A stretch of DNA of 64,000 nucleotides from Amphritea sp. 1_MG-2023 (GTDB lineage Bacteria > Pseudomonadota > Gammaproteobacteria > Pseudomonadales > Balneatricaceae): positions 1-64,000 of the forward strand of contig NZ_JAUOQE010000015.1 in assembly GCF_030547545.1 (NCBI RefSeq), given 5' to 3'. Position 1 is the first letter of the stretch, and each line of letters begins with the position of its first letter. This document shows positions 19,246 through 29,250 of the stretch, piece after piece. Made by a program: the position numbers and the translations under genes. The notes under the pieces are model-generated. The model was not told the DNA's origin and did no database searches. It saw nothing but the letters and a program-made list of their open reading frames with translations.

Positions 19246-19683
19246 TTACCAACAATCTGCAACCCCAGCAGAACCTGATGCAGTCTGACTACCGGATTGA
19301 TCTAGCCCTAACGCACCACACTCATCCGTTGCCTGTGCCCCAAGAGGCGTAGCCAGCACACGATAGCCGGTGTTATTAGGCCCCCCGCTAAATTGATAAT
19401 GTCGTGCCATATCCCCCGCAACACAGGATAACCCCATTAATACATCATCATTACCATCGGCGTTACTATCAATCAGGTTGTATCCAAGCTCGGCCGCATA
19501 ACGGCGCTCCATCTGTTGCGCCATATCCAGCAGACACAACCGCGCGGACTCTCGCCAGCTTTGTTGTGTATGCTGCATATAGGAGGGATAGGCGATAGCC
19601 GATAATAGACCGATAATCGCCACTGCAATCATTAACTCAATCAGGGTAAAACCTCGCACTGTGCGCCGAGAAGATCTACTCAT
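19246..19683 (-). CDS. pilE: Type IV minor pilin PilE (upstream operon)
   Basis: Class IVa minor pilin of 145 residues. Leader ending RRTVRG before FTLIELMIAVAIIGLLSAIAYPSYMQH, then SWRESARLCLLDMAQQMERRYAAELGYN, typical of PilE. A C-terminal cysteine (ADCW*) pairs with an earlier one. Its ATG overlaps the pilY1 stop (TGATG). It is a paralogue of the pilE at 10610-10984, similar mostly over the N-terminal helix. Confidence 0.92.
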   Translation of the reverse strand: MSRSSRRTVRGFTLIELMIAVAIIGLLSAIAYPSYMQHTQQSWRESARLCLLDMAQQMERRYAAELGYNLIDSNADGNDDVLMGLSCVAGDMARHYQFSGGPNNTGYRVLATPLGAQATDECGALGLDQSGSQTASGSAGVADCW

Positions 19684-22493
19684 CAATTACGCTCCAAATA
19701 GCGCCAACTGGCCCGACCAGTCTCTTCCGGCGCAGACTGCACTAACTCAGAATCAAGCTCTTCATCATTATGAATACGCTGCAGGCCATCACCATCGACC
19801 AATTCAGTCACCCCAGTACCATTGCCTGCTCGCATACCCGACACACTGACTTTTGTGCCATCAGCATCGGTGACTTTATCGTTCTCATCAAACACTCCGT
19901 CACCGTTATAATCCACCGAAACATAACTAAGACGGCCACCGGTATAGCGATTCAACTCCATCTCCCAGCCGTATCCACCCGCCTCACAGGGATCATTGGT
20001 ATAGGTTAGGGTTGAGAAGATCACTCGCGACCCGCGCAGTACCGGTGTACTCAGCACCCGTTCGCCCAGTTGATCCGCCACACCAGAGCTGTGAGGTGTT
20101 TCTAGATCCATATACCAGCCCTTATCAGTAGCACCAAGGCTATTGTGGCTTGTTAACCTCAACTCCCGACTTTCATCACCGAAGGAGTAGAAGCCTTGAG
20201 CATAGATAGTTTGTTCTAGTAACGCATCCCGCCCCAAACTTATTTCGACACCCTCATCTACAATGCCGTAAAACGTTTGCAGGCTTGTCGATGACTTATC
20301 ACTAAACTCAAAATCCTTACCGGTGCCAAAATAGATCATGTTGTCACCGGATGAATTCTCTGCTACCGCTAAACGTGAAGTTATTGGCTGAATCTCATCA
20401 GCATGACAGGAAGTAGCTGTACACGCCTGAAAGACCTTATAATCCAGCGCCCACTCGCTGGGATCAGCACTGCTCAGGTCAAACTTCCACACATTGCCAT
20501 ATAAATCACCACCATAAATAACATTGACCGTTTGCCCATCATCACTGACCGGTGCCAAGGTCGACATACCGTTGGGACGGTCGAGGCCTTCCGGCGCTTC
20601 ATCAAGGCCAGTATTCGTGGATAATTTAATCAAGGAGGAGCCACTATCGAGCCCTTGCAGATAGATCACCGCATCACCCGACTCACTGACATGACCATCG
20701 TCTACTGTATTGTTATAACCGTTCCCAAACACCAGATACCATTGATTGTCCCTTAGCTTGACGATAGCGGGCCGAGCGTAGCTGTAACCCATATCTTGAT
20801 CGTCAGCATCGGTAAACTCTCGCAAGAACATATCATCGGCCGCGCTCTCGGAAAAACGACTTGGATCGGTTACATCCAACAAATAAACGCCCTGACCACC
20901 TGCATTTAACCCGCCAGCTAGCAGGGTGCGCCACTCGCCATCACCGTCACGAACATAGGCATCCTGAACCGTCGGCGTGCCATCGACATAATAACGGTGG
21001 CTATACTCAGGATCGGCGAGGTCTTTTAACTCGGGCAATAAGATGGATGGAATATATGCCAGCAACTCTTGGCCGTCCGATGCTCTAAAACCATGTAGCA
21101 TGCCATCATTTGCGCCAACATAGATCATCGGTTCGCGGGCAGTGTAAGTCTCTTTAAACGCCCGATAGCCGGCTGAACTGTAATAGGCTGAAGGGCTAGC
21201 GACATAGATAGGGTTTGAATGAACAATATCGCCGAGTAACGTATTACGACTTCGGTAACCGCTAACATCTTTTCCTCGAATATATTTAAGCATACTCTGC
21301 TGAACAAACCATGCAGTCTTCTGATCTGGTGAAAAACTCCGCCAACGAAAAGAAGTACCAGTGTCACCTTGATTAGTTATAATCTTTCGCTGACTCCAGG
21401 CTGGGATTTCAGCAGAGGCCTCCCATACAGGCGTATCCGCCACCTCTAACAAACCCGTTGAGCTATTCACCGTCGTGCTATAAGCATTTAGCTCACCGCT
21501 CCAATCCGTGGTATTAAAACTCGCCTGATAAATATCAAGCCCGCTGGAGACATAACCACTGTTTGCACTCAGACGAGTATTACTGAACGACTTACGACTA
21601 ATATCAGCAAAAATACTTCTCAGCGAGGTAAGCAATTCATCCTCATTACCGGCGATAAGGTACTCACCATGCCCGTTTTCCGCGGCATCCTCCAGCATGG
21701 GGAGATTGATATCGAAGCCTACCGTATAGCTATACATATTTTGCAGACCCGACTGATCGCTCATATCGGTATCCCAGCCGAACATTGCTAGATCATCAAG
21801 GTAATAGTTAGAATAGTTCCGATCCTCTTGAGTATCGTCATCAAATTCATCCCAATTCGGTAGCTTACCATTCGGGTCATCGGGATCATTCAGGTCATCA
21901 AAACCTTCATCTCTCTGAGGTTCACCATCGGTGATCACCACCGTGAAATTTTTCTGGCATTGGCTGGTAATGGGTGATTCGTAGATGTCATAAACTTTAT
22001 CATATTCATAATGGCCTCCCCACCACGAGCCAACCCAATGCCTATTAGTTAAACTGTAATTTGAAAAATGCCCTGTCATGCCTCGAAAATAACGAGTGAC
22101 CTCATAATACGCTTCAGCAACAGGCGTACTACCATAAGCTTCATAATCATTGAGTTGAGTTATTAAATCAGTCTCACTACTACCGCATTCAAGATCAATC
22201 CTTCCACCTTCATCATAATTCAACTCTGCTAATCCAATCCGCATACCATCACCGGCTTGAATAACCGCGGTAGCCGCCGAAATCGCTTGCTCCATTTTAG
22301 TTTTGCCTGAAGAGTAACCGTCAGGATAATCGCCCATACTCCCCGAAGTATCCATCAGCAGCATCACATTAGGCTCTGCAGTTTCTGCTACATCGATGGG
22401 CACATTACTAATTGTGTAATCGGCAGCGATAGCCGAGGTAGCTATTAATGCAGAGGCAGCAACAATTAGCGTTAACATCCTTGTTCTCTTCAT
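19683..22493 (-). CDS. pilY1: PilY1-like protein with VWA domain (upstream operon)
   Basis: Secreted type IV pilus tip/biogenesis protein of 936 residues. A signal peptide ends near IAADY. A von Willebrand A domain follows with the MIDAS motif DTSGS (about 48-52). The C-terminal half is the PilY1 beta-propeller (YVGANDGMLHGFRASDGQELLAYIPSILLPEL, YVDGTPTVQDAYV, VIYGGDLYGNVWKFD). DYNGDGVFDENDKV near the end is a calcium-type loop. It is 660 residues shorter than the other PilY1 in this window, the difference being in the N-terminal part. Confidence 0.93.
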   Translation of the reverse strand: MKRTRMLTLIVAASALIATSAIAADYTISNVPIDVAETAEPNVMLLMDTSGSMGDYPDGYSSGKTKMEQAISAATAVIQAGDGMRIGLAELNYDEGGRIDLECGSSETDLITQLNDYEAYGSTPVAEAYYEVTRYFRGMTGHFSNYSLTNRHWVGSWWGGHYEYDKVYDIYESPITSQCQKNFTVVITDGEPQRDEGFDDLNDPDDPNGKLPNWDEFDDDTQEDRNYSNYYLDDLAMFGWDTDMSDQSGLQNMYSYTVGFDINLPMLEDAAENGHGEYLIAGNEDELLTSLRSIFADISRKSFSNTRLSANSGYVSSGLDIYQASFNTTDWSGELNAYSTTVNSSTGLLEVADTPVWEASAEIPAWSQRKIITNQGDTGTSFRWRSFSPDQKTAWFVQQSMLKYIRGKDVSGYRSRNTLLGDIVHSNPIYVASPSAYYSSAGYRAFKETYTAREPMIYVGANDGMLHGFRASDGQELLAYIPSILLPELKDLADPEYSHRYYVDGTPTVQDAYVRDGDGEWRTLLAGGLNAGGQGVYLLDVTDPSRFSESAADDMFLREFTDADDQDMGYSYARPAIVKLRDNQWYLVFGNGYNNTVDDGHVSESGDAVIYLQGLDSGSSLIKLSTNTGLDEAPEGLDRPNGMSTLAPVSDDGQTVNVIYGGDLYGNVWKFDLSSADPSEWALDYKVFQACTATSCHADEIQPITSRLAVAENSSGDNMIYFGTGKDFEFSDKSSTSLQTFYGIVDEGVEISLGRDALLEQTIYAQGFYSFGDESRELRLTSHNSLGATDKGWYMDLETPHSSGVADQLGERVLSTPVLRGSRVIFSTLTYTNDPCEAGGYGWEMELNRYTGGRLSYVSVDYNGDGVFDENDKVTDADGTKVSVSGMRAGNGTGVTELVDGDGLQRIHNDEELDSELVQSAPEETGRASWRYLERN

Positions 22494-22511
22494 CGTCTCA
22501 CCTAAATAGTC

Positions 22512-23087
22512 TCACCTAAAACGTTTGCGATATTCACTTTGGAGGATCACTTCACTGTCACCGCTTTTGCCCGTACTACGACTTAGGTGACGAAATAAGC
22601 TCACCCCAGTCGTCTCGCCGTAGTCATAGCCTTGAGTTTTGTCATCCGGCGTAAAGTCTGTCAGCTCGAGGGAAACCTGAGGTTGCTCATAGACAGTGCT
22701 CAACGCCTGAGCATTAAAGGCGGTCACCGGCTGAGCGCCAGCATCCCATTGACTAAGCGTCGTTAGATCTAATAATTTATGTTTGAGCTCACTACTACTG
22801 CGACTATCGACCACAAAATCAGACAATCCCGCTTTGAGATCGTCATACTGCACCAGCTCCGGCGTCGAAACTTGCGCAGCAAGCCACTCTTCGGAATAAG
22901 TTAGCCCCGCCTCCGCTGCTTCAAAAGCGATCGCCTGATCTTGCATATTGGCCGCCATGCGCGATTGCAGCACATTACTTTTTAGCGAGGTGGAAGCCAT
23001 TAACGTCATCACTAACAACAAAATCAGCGCCACAATCAAGGTGGCTCCCCCTTGTCGCACAGCATAACAAACCATAATTTTCATCAT
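22512..23087 (-). CDS. pilX: Minor pilin PilX (upstream operon)
   Basis: PilX-type minor pilin of about 191 residues: leader ending AVRQG before GATLIVALILLLVMTLMASTSLKSN, then LQSRMAANMQDQAIAFEAAEAGLTYSEEW, the PilX signature. Glu5 is absent as usual. The ATG overlaps the pilW stop (TGATG); ATG codons follow at 23084 and later. 18 bases separate it from pilY1. Confidence 0.91.
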   Translation of the reverse strand: MMKIMVCYAVRQGGATLIVALILLLVMTLMASTSLKSNVLQSRMAANMQDQAIAFEAAEAGLTYSEEWLAAQVSTPELVQYDDLKAGLSDFVVDSRSSSELKHKLLDLTTLSQWDAGAQPVTAFNAQALSTVYEQPQVSLELTDFTPDDKTQGYDYGETTGVSLFRHLSRSTGKSGDSEVILQSEYRKRFR

Positions 23088-23806
23088 CAAAGCACCGCAT
23101 TCCTGAGCAACGCTGTTGCTGTATAGACTTGATAGAGGCGTCGATTAGAGGTATCGACCGTATCGAAAGGCGAGACTAACACTTGAGCCTGATCGGTGAT
23201 GCCTGCAGCAAAACTACTCACCAACAAACTAAAACGAACGCTGATCACAGCGCTCCAATCCGTCGCCGTCATTTGCGCCAACGCTTTGTAATGATTCACT
23301 AGCGCATCGTCATCGCTATCAACCCCATACTCGAAGACTAGCCCTTCTATCCCCTCAACTTGCGCTTGCTTTTTTCGATATAGAGACACACGTCCGGCAT
23401 CCGTATCGCCGATATAATAAGTCACATCATCGGCCTCCAGCCCTGGCAAATAAATGATATTACTTTTAATATTGCGCTGAGATATCACCAGGTTGCCGTA
23501 CTCTTGCTCGAAGTCTTCAACCTTTGCTTTACTACTCTTAATGCCCAATACCGCCTCATCGACAGTACTATCGACACCACTCTGTCGCAGATCTTTGAGC
23601 AACAGATTCATCGCAAAACGACCGTTTTCTTGCACCTCAGACATGGCATCTTGTAATTGATAGGTACGCGCAGAGGCTACAAAAGCAGCTAACATCGCGG
23701 TGGTTAACAACAGCCCAATCACTGAAGAGATCATCAGTTCAATCAACGTAAAGCCTTGCTGCCCCTTCAGTTTAGGACGACAACGAGTATGGTCATCGAG
23801 TTTCAT
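23087..23806 (-). CDS. pilW: Minor pilin PilW (upstream operon)
   Basis: PilW-type minor pilin of 239 residues, about 100 shorter than its paralogue. The leader ends LKGQQG before FTLIELMISSVIGLLLTTAMLAAF; then QDAMSEVQENGRFAMNLLLKDLRQSGV, the PilW region. The start ATG overlaps the pilV stop by four bases (ATGA). Confidence 0.91.
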   Translation of the reverse strand: MKLDDHTRCRPKLKGQQGFTLIELMISSVIGLLLTTAMLAAFVASARTYQLQDAMSEVQENGRFAMNLLLKDLRQSGVDSTVDEAVLGIKSSKAKVEDFEQEYGNLVISQRNIKSNIIYLPGLEADDVTYYIGDTDAGRVSLYRKKQAQVEGIEGLVFEYGVDSDDDALVNHYKALAQMTATDWSAVISVRFSLLVSSFAAGITDQAQVLVSPFDTVDTSNRRLYQVYTATALLRNAVL

Positions 23807-24324
23807 AGCGCGACCTCATGCTGATAGCTAGAGCGATTGCCATCATCTCGACGGCCATTCCAACTGAGTGTGATAAAGATAGTTTGATCGTTGCGGGAAA
23901 TTTCGGCATCGCCATCAGGCAGGTAGGCTGTCACTCGCGCTAACCAATCGGCGATATCGTTAGCGGCTAATTTAGGCGCTGCCGCCAAACCTGCCGTGTT
24001 GCTGAAACCATCGACGGTTTGAGAAAGTTTGAGGGAATAAGCGTCGGCCAGCGCGGCCTGACGGTTGAGACGCATACGATCGGCCATATCACTGGCCATC
24101 GATACCGCTTGCGTGCGTAGATAGGCACTCTGATTTTGCTGCACACCGCGCGCTTGCATCGCCATCATGCCAGAGAGGCCGATAGCAACGAGCACCAGCG
24201 TGACCAACACTTCAATCAGGGTGACGCCGCGTTGAGCAGAGGGTAAATATGATTGATACGATACCAGCCGCGTAAACGTACGGCCGATAAAAGAATGGTT
24301 TAACCCACGTCCTTGTCTACACAT
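23803..24324 (-). CDS. pilV: Minor pilin PilV (upstream operon, first gene)
   Basis: PilV-type minor pilin: QRG then VTLIEVLVTLVLVAIGLSGMMAMQARG, and NQSAYLRTQAVSMASDMADRMRLNRQ. The ATG at 24324 has AAGGA 7 bases upstream and is preferred over an upstream TTG at 24366. That gives a prepilin leader of 33 residues (MCRQGRGLN...SAQRG), far longer than the usual 6-12 for class IVa. No better internal start codon was seen. Confidence 0.88.
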   Translation of the reverse strand: MCRQGRGLNHSFIGRTFTRLVSYQSYLPSAQRGVTLIEVLVTLVLVAIGLSGMMAMQARGVQQNQSAYLRTQAVSMASDMADRMRLNRQAALADAYSLKLSQTVDGFSNTAGLAAAPKLAANDIADWLARVTAYLPDGDAEISRNDQTIFITLSWNGRRDDGNRSSYQHEVAL

Positions 24325-24434
24325 CACAACATCCTTGTCGTAATTAATGAAGATAATGTAGTCCAAAAAAGTTAACAGCGCCAGTCAGTCAGCCGCTCTG
24401 ATACAGCGGATATCGACAGGAAACAGCCGTTGAT

Positions 24435-24866
24435 CTATTCGACTGTTAGAATTTTCACTTCAAATTTTAAGTTTTTTCCCGCCAACGGGTGATTAAAATC
24501 GATCGTCACCATGCGTTCATCGAACTCGGTGACCACGCCAGGTAACTCGCTATCAGAACCATCGGCAAATGAAACGACTAACCCAGGTTCTAGCGCCATA
24601 TCACCAAATTGCTTACGCGGCAAACGTTGCATATTACTCGGATTAGACATACCGAAACCCTGCTCAGGCAAGATATCAATCACCGCTTCATCGCCTGCTT
24701 GCATACCCAGCAAGGCATTTTCAAAGCCGTCTAGCAGCTGCCCATCACCCACGACAAATGTCGCAGGGGCGCTCTCAAAGTTGGAATCGATCACCTGACC
24801 GTCAGTCAACTTGATAGCAAAATGCAGCGTCACCGTTGCATCAGGAACAATTGTCTGTTGTGACAT
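24435..24866 (-). CDS. fkpB: FKBP-type peptidyl-prolyl isomerase (SlpA/FkpB)
   Basis: Cytoplasmic proline isomerase/chaperone of 143 residues of the SlyD/SlpA subgroup: VTLHFAIKLTDGQVIDSNFESAPATFVVGDGQLLDGFENALLGMQAGD, with the IF-domain insertion (PEQGFGMSNPSNMQRLPRKQF) and VTIDFNHPLAGKNLKFEVKI. It lies 11 bases after lspA in the ileS-lspA-fkpB order. In E. coli and Pseudomonas ispH follows directly; here it is absent. Confidence 0.95.
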   Translation of the reverse strand: MSQQTIVPDATVTLHFAIKLTDGQVIDSNFESAPATFVVGDGQLLDGFENALLGMQAGDEAVIDILPEQGFGMSNPSNMQRLPRKQFGDMALEPGLVVSFADGSDSELPGVVTEFDERMVTIDFNHPLAGKNLKFEVKILTVE

Positions 24867-24877
24867 AACTCAGACCT

Positions 24878-25372
24878 TTATTTAGATTTATTTTGATTAT
24901 CAGTAGACCATATCATATCGATAATCAACATGCCTGCACCAATCGTAATCGCGGTATCCGCCAAATTAAACGCCGGAAAGTAATAACCATTATAATGCAG
25001 GGAGATAAAATCAACGACGTATCCATGCACTACACGGTCATACAGATTACCCAGTGCGCCGCCTAATACTAACGCTAATCCAGCTCCCAGCCAACGCTGT
25101 TGTCGCGGCGTACGAGCGATCCAAATCACCAATACCACACTCACCAACAATGCAATCAAAGCAAACAGCCAACGCTGCCAGCCACCCGCCGAGGCCAAAA
25201 AGCTAAAGGCCGCACCGGTATTGTGTAACAGCGTTAGATCGAAGACCGGTAGCTGAGGATGCGCAATCCCATAAGGTAACAAGCGACTCGCCTGATACTT
25301 GGTGAATAGGTCCAGCACGATAACCAGCGCCGCTAACCATAACCAAGGCAAGGCGCTGCGTGACGAACTCAC
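24878..25372 (-). CDS. lspA: Lipoprotein signal peptidase (signal peptidase II)
   Basis: Inner-membrane aspartyl protease that removes the signal peptide of prolipoproteins after lipidation. Four membrane segments; the two catalytic Asp regions are GNLYDRVVHGYVVDFI (about 113-128) and FNLADTAIT (about 141). The start is placed at GTG 25372, with AGGTGA five bases upstream. It gives 164 residues, the same as E. coli LspA. A longer frame to 25411 would overlap ileS by 29 bases. Confidence 0.95.
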   Translation of the reverse strand: MSSSRSALPWLWLAALVIVLDLFTKYQASRLLPYGIAHPQLPVFDLTLLHNTGAAFSFLASAGGWQRWLFALIALLVSVVLVIWIARTPRQQRWLGAGLALVLGGALGNLYDRVVHGYVVDFISLHYNGYYFPAFNLADTAITIGAGMLIIDMIWSTDNQNKSK

Positions 25373-25382
25373 AGTGCTCACC

Positions 25383-28187
25383 TCAGGCGAAACGACGTTG
25401 TTCACCGTCACCGATCACGTTTTCCACGCAACGATTACATAGCTCTTCATGTTCCGCGTGACTGCCAACCTCTTCACGATGGTGCCAACAGCGACCACAC
25501 TTGGCCTGTTCACTCTTAACCACCGCAATGCTCAGCCCGTCCAATTCAGTCGCCACCGCATTCACAGCGTCAGCCGCAGGCCGTACCGCTGCTTTTGAGG
25601 TAATCAGTACAAAGCGTAGTTCATCGGCCAATTTCTCCAACTGAACGGCTAACGCTGGCGCACAATACAGGGTGACTTCAGCCTCAAGGCTACCACCGAT
25701 GTGGCCCGCATTACGCTGATTTTCAAGTTCTTTGTTAACCGCGGTTTTAACAGCCATCACCTGCTGCCAATAATCACGCCCCATCGTCGTCGCGTCATCC
25801 ATCACCGTCAGCCCCGTGTACCAAGTTGATAGCTGCACGGATTCCGCTCGCTCACCCGGCAGTTCTTTCCAGATTTCATCCGCGGTAAAGCTTAGAATTG
25901 GCGCGATCCAACGGGCCATCGCTTCGACGATATGGTACAACGCCGTTTGACACGAGCGACGCGCAATCGAGTCCGACTTCGCGGTATATTGTCGATCTTT
26001 AATGATATCCAGATAGAAGCCACCCAAATCCAATGAACAGAAATGTGAAATCTTCTGATAGACCTGTAGCATCTGATATTGATCATAATGACCCGCCAGT
26101 TCTTCCTGCAACCGTGCTGCACGATCAACCGCCCAACGATCCAGCGCCACCATCTCGGCTGGCGCCACCATATCGGTTTCTGGATTAAACCCGTCTAAGT
26201 TAGCTAATAAGAAACGGGCGGTATTCCGAATGCGGCGATATGCATCGGCAGTCCGTTTTAGAATCTCATCAGAGACCGTCATTTCAGAGCTAAAATCAGT
26301 TGATGCCACCCACAAACGCAGGATATCCGCACCGTACTTATTCATCACTTCCTGAGGCGAAACAACATTACCCACCGACTTCGACATCTTGCGACCATCA
26401 CCATCCACGGTGAAACCATGAGTCAGCACCTGCTTATAAGGTGCACAGCCTTTGATGGCGATACTGGTTTTCAGCGATGATTGGAACCAACCACGGTGTT
26501 GATCGGAACCTTCAAGATACATATCCGCAGGGAACTGCAGGCCTTCGGTACGATCCAGTACAGAGTAATGCGTCACACCGGAATCAAACCATACATCGAG
26601 AGTATCGAGTACTTTTTCGTATTGATCGGCTTCATCACCCAACAGCTCGCTAGCATCCAAATCAAACCACGCATCAATACCGGTTTGCTCAACCTTCAAC
26701 GCCACTTCTTCAATCAAGCGCGGGGTTTCAGGGTGCAGTTCGGCGGTGATTTTATTGACAAACAACGCAATCGGCACACCCCAAGTACGCTGACGGGATA
26801 CACACCAGTCAGGGCTTTGCTCAACCATCGATTCAATACGGTTCTGCCCCCAACTAGGGAACCACTCAACGCCTTTAATCGCTTCTAAAGCATCTTTTTT
26901 CAGGCCTTTCGCTTCCATACTGATAAACCACTGCGGTGTCGCACGATAGATCAGAGGTGTCTTGGTGCGCCAGCAATGAGGGTAGCTGTGGCTGAATTTA
27001 TTCTTCAATAACAACCGGTCGTTAGCTTCCAGCGCCGCGACAATCGTATCTTCAACTTTATACACATGTTGACCAGCAAACTCACCGGCATGCTCGGTAA
27101 ATACGCCATCGGGGCCGACTAGATTTAATGTCTCGATACCGTAAGCACGACCAACATTAAAGTCTTCTACGCCGTGATCGGGCGCCGTATGCACCGCACC
27201 AGTACCCGCCTCAGTAGTGACATGATCGCCAAGAATGATCGGCACCTGTTTATCGTAAAACGGATGCTGTAACGACTGATGTTCCAGCGCCTCACCCTTA
27301 CAGTGACCGACAATACTGTATTCTTCGATGCCATAACGTTGCATCACATCTTCAACCAACGCCTCAGCCACCAATAGCCGTTCACCATCCACCTGCACCA
27401 GCACATATTCTAGCTCGGCGTTCAGGGATACCGCTTGATTGGCAGGCAGCGTCCAGGGTGTCGTGGTCCAGATAACAACCGTGGCTTCGCCTTCACCGGC
27501 AAGGTCGTTAAAACAGCTTAAGAATGCCGCTTGATCAACCGGGGCAAAACGCACATCGATGGCTAACGAGGTTTTATCCTGATATTCAACTTCCGCTTCA
27601 GCCAACGCAGAACTACCGACGACGCTCCAGTAAACCGGCTTATAGCCTTTCACTAAGTGACCGTTTTCAGCGATACGGCCTAAGGCACGAATGATATTGG
27701 CTTCAGTGGCGAAGTTCATGGTTAGGTAGGGGTTTTCCCAGTCGCCCAACACGCCCAAACGGATAAAGTCTTTCTTCTGCCCTTCGACTTGACGCGTCGC
27801 ATATTCACGGCACTTCTTGCGGAAATCGCTGTACGAGACTTTGACACCGGCTTTGCCGACTTTCTTCTCAACATTGTGCTCAATCGGCAAACCATGACAG
27901 TCCCAACCCGGCACATATGGCGCATCGAAACCGGCGATGGTGCGAGACTTAACGATAATGTCTTTGAGTATTTTATTCACCGCATGACCGATATGGATAT
28001 CCCCATTCGCGTAGGGTGGGCCATCATGCAAAATAAATTTTGGCCGACCCGCACTGACTTCGCGAATCTTCTGGTAGAGATCCATCTTTTGCCACTGTTT
28101 CAGCATCTGCGGCTCTTTCTGAGCCAGATTGCCGCGCATCGGGAACTTAGTATTGGGTAAGTTCAGGGTCGGTTTATAATCGGTCAT
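25383..28187 (-). CDS. ileS: Isoleucyl-tRNA synthetase
   Basis: Class I synthetase of 934 residues charging tRNA-Ile. HIGH motif as [12 protein letters not shown] (about 59-70), the editing CP1 domain with TTTPWTLPA, the KMSKS motif (KMSKSVGN, about 600) and a C-terminal zinc finger (CGRCWHHR ... CNRCVENV). Length and finger match the bacterial E. coli-type enzyme. Followed by lspA. Confidence 0.98.
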   Translation of the reverse strand: MTDYKPTLNLPNTKFPMRGNLAQKEPQMLKQWQKMDLYQKIREVSAGRPKFILHDGPPYANGDIHIGHAVNKILKDIIVKSRTIAGFDAPYVPGWDCHGLPIEHNVEKKVGKAGVKVSYSDFRKKCREYATRQVEGQKKDFIRLGVLGDWENPYLTMNFATEANIIRALGRIAENGHLVKGYKPVYWSVVGSSALAEAEVEYQDKTSLAIDVRFAPVDQAAFLSCFNDLAGEGEATVVIWTTTPWTLPANQAVSLNAELEYVLVQVDGERLLVAEALVEDVMQRYGIEEYSIVGHCKGEALEHQSLQHPFYDKQVPIILGDHVTTEAGTGAVHTAPDHGVEDFNVGRAYGIETLNLVGPDGVFTEHAGEFAGQHVYKVEDTIVAALEANDRLLLKNKFSHSYPHCWRTKTPLIYRATPQWFISMEAKGLKKDALEAIKGVEWFPSWGQNRIESMVEQSPDWCVSRQRTWGVPIALFVNKITAELHPETPRLIEEVALKVEQTGIDAWFDLDASELLGDEADQYEKVLDTLDVWFDSGVTHYSVLDRTEGLQFPADMYLEGSDQHRGWFQSSLKTSIAIKGCAPYKQVLTHGFTVDGDGRKMSKSVGNVVSPQEVMNKYGADILRLWVASTDFSSEMTVSDEILKRTADAYRRIRNTARFLLANLDGFNPETDMVAPAEMVALDRWAVDRAARLQEELAGHYDQYQMLQVYQKISHFCSLDLGGFYLDIIKDRQYTAKSDSIARRSCQTALYHIVEAMARWIAPILSFTADEIWKELPGERAESVQLSTWYTGLTVMDDATTMGRDYWQQVMAVKTAVNKELENQRNAGHIGGSLEAEVTLYCAPALAVQLEKLADELRFVLITSKAAVRPAADAVNAVATELDGLSIAVVKSEQAKCGRCWHHREEVGSHAEHEELCNRCVENVIGDGEQRRFA

Positions 28188-28225
28188 TGTCGTATCGCTT
28201 CTGAATCGTCTAATTTGGCCTTAAT

Positions 28226-29158
28226 TTACAAGGCACCTGTCAGAAAGTAGTTCCTGACCTGTTGAATATCATTATCTATCTGCTGCTTCAGCGCTTTCAA
28301 CCCGTCAAACTTCTGTTCCGAACGGATAAACGCTTTAAACTCTACCGTCAGTAATTGACCGTAAAGGTCACCTTGCCAATCGAACAGGTGTGCTTCAAGT
28401 ACCGGCTGCTTGCCATTCACCGTTGGCCGCATACCAATATTGGCGACACCTTGAGCCGACAGGTTTTTCCCCGTCAGCGTAACGGCATAGACGCCCTTGA
28501 GAGGCGCGTGAAACCGGTGCATCCGCACATTGGCGGTCGGTACACCGATGGTACGGCCCAGTTCTTGTCCGTGCATGACCCGCCCGGTGACGCTGTAGGG
28601 GCGCCCTAACAATCTCTGAGCCTGTGCTAAGTCATTATGTTGTAGCGCATGACGGACACGGGTACTACTCACCCGCTCACCGGCTACATCGAAGGTGTCT
28701 GTATTCACAACACTGAAGCCGTAACGCTCACCACTTTGACGTAACATGTTGTAATCGCCGCTGCGATCACAGCCAAAACGAAAGTCATCACCCACGACAA
28801 AGTGCCGCACGGCCAAGCCTTTTAACAACAACTCATCAACAAACTGATCTGCACTCATGCTACGCAAGCGTTCGTTAAAGGTCAGACATAACACCCGATC
28901 GACACCCTCCGCTTGCAACAACCGCACTTTCTCATCAAAGCGCGTCAAGCGTGGTGGTGCATGCTGACCGGCGAAGAATTCCCTCGGCTGCGGCTCAAAA
29001 ATAATCACGACCGCAGGCAAGCCGAGCTCTTTGCCTTTACGCAGCACCTGCGTCAGCACCTGCTGATGACCCAGATGCACGCCATCAAAGTTGCCGATCG
29101 TTGCGACACAGCCTTTATGCTTGTCACGCAGATTATGCAAGCCCCGAATTAGCTCCAT
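28226..29158 (-). CDS. ribF: Bifunctional riboflavin kinase/FAD synthetase
   Basis: Makes FMN from riboflavin and FAD from FMN. The N-terminal FAD synthetase nucleotidyltransferase domain has GNFDGVHLGHQQVL (about 23-36) and the SSTRVR motif (about 160). The C-terminal flavokinase domain includes RPYSVTGRVMHGQELGRTIGVPTANV. Length 310 is typical. It sits 38 bases before ileS. Confidence 0.97.
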   Translation of the reverse strand: MELIRGLHNLRDKHKGCVATIGNFDGVHLGHQQVLTQVLRKGKELGLPAVVIIFEPQPREFFAGQHAPPRLTRFDEKVRLLQAEGVDRVLCLTFNERLRSMSADQFVDELLLKGLAVRHFVVGDDFRFGCDRSGDYNMLRQSGERYGFSVVNTDTFDVAGERVSSTRVRHALQHNDLAQAQRLLGRPYSVTGRVMHGQELGRTIGVPTANVRMHRFHAPLKGVYAVTLTGKNLSAQGVANIGMRPTVNGKQPVLEAHLFDWQGDLYGQLLTVEFKAFIRSEQKFDGLKALKQQIDNDIQQVRNYFLTGAL

Positions 29159-29250
29159 GTCACCTCAGTCTCATTGGCAAATAAAATAAGCGCGAAATTA
29201 TACCCCAGTTAGAGCAATATTCGCTATCAATCAACCGCGATATCGCAGGA

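Noticed and set aside
26481-26888. 135-codon frame antisense to ileS
   Set aside because: It mirrors the conserved synthetase frame; no ribosome site or family match.
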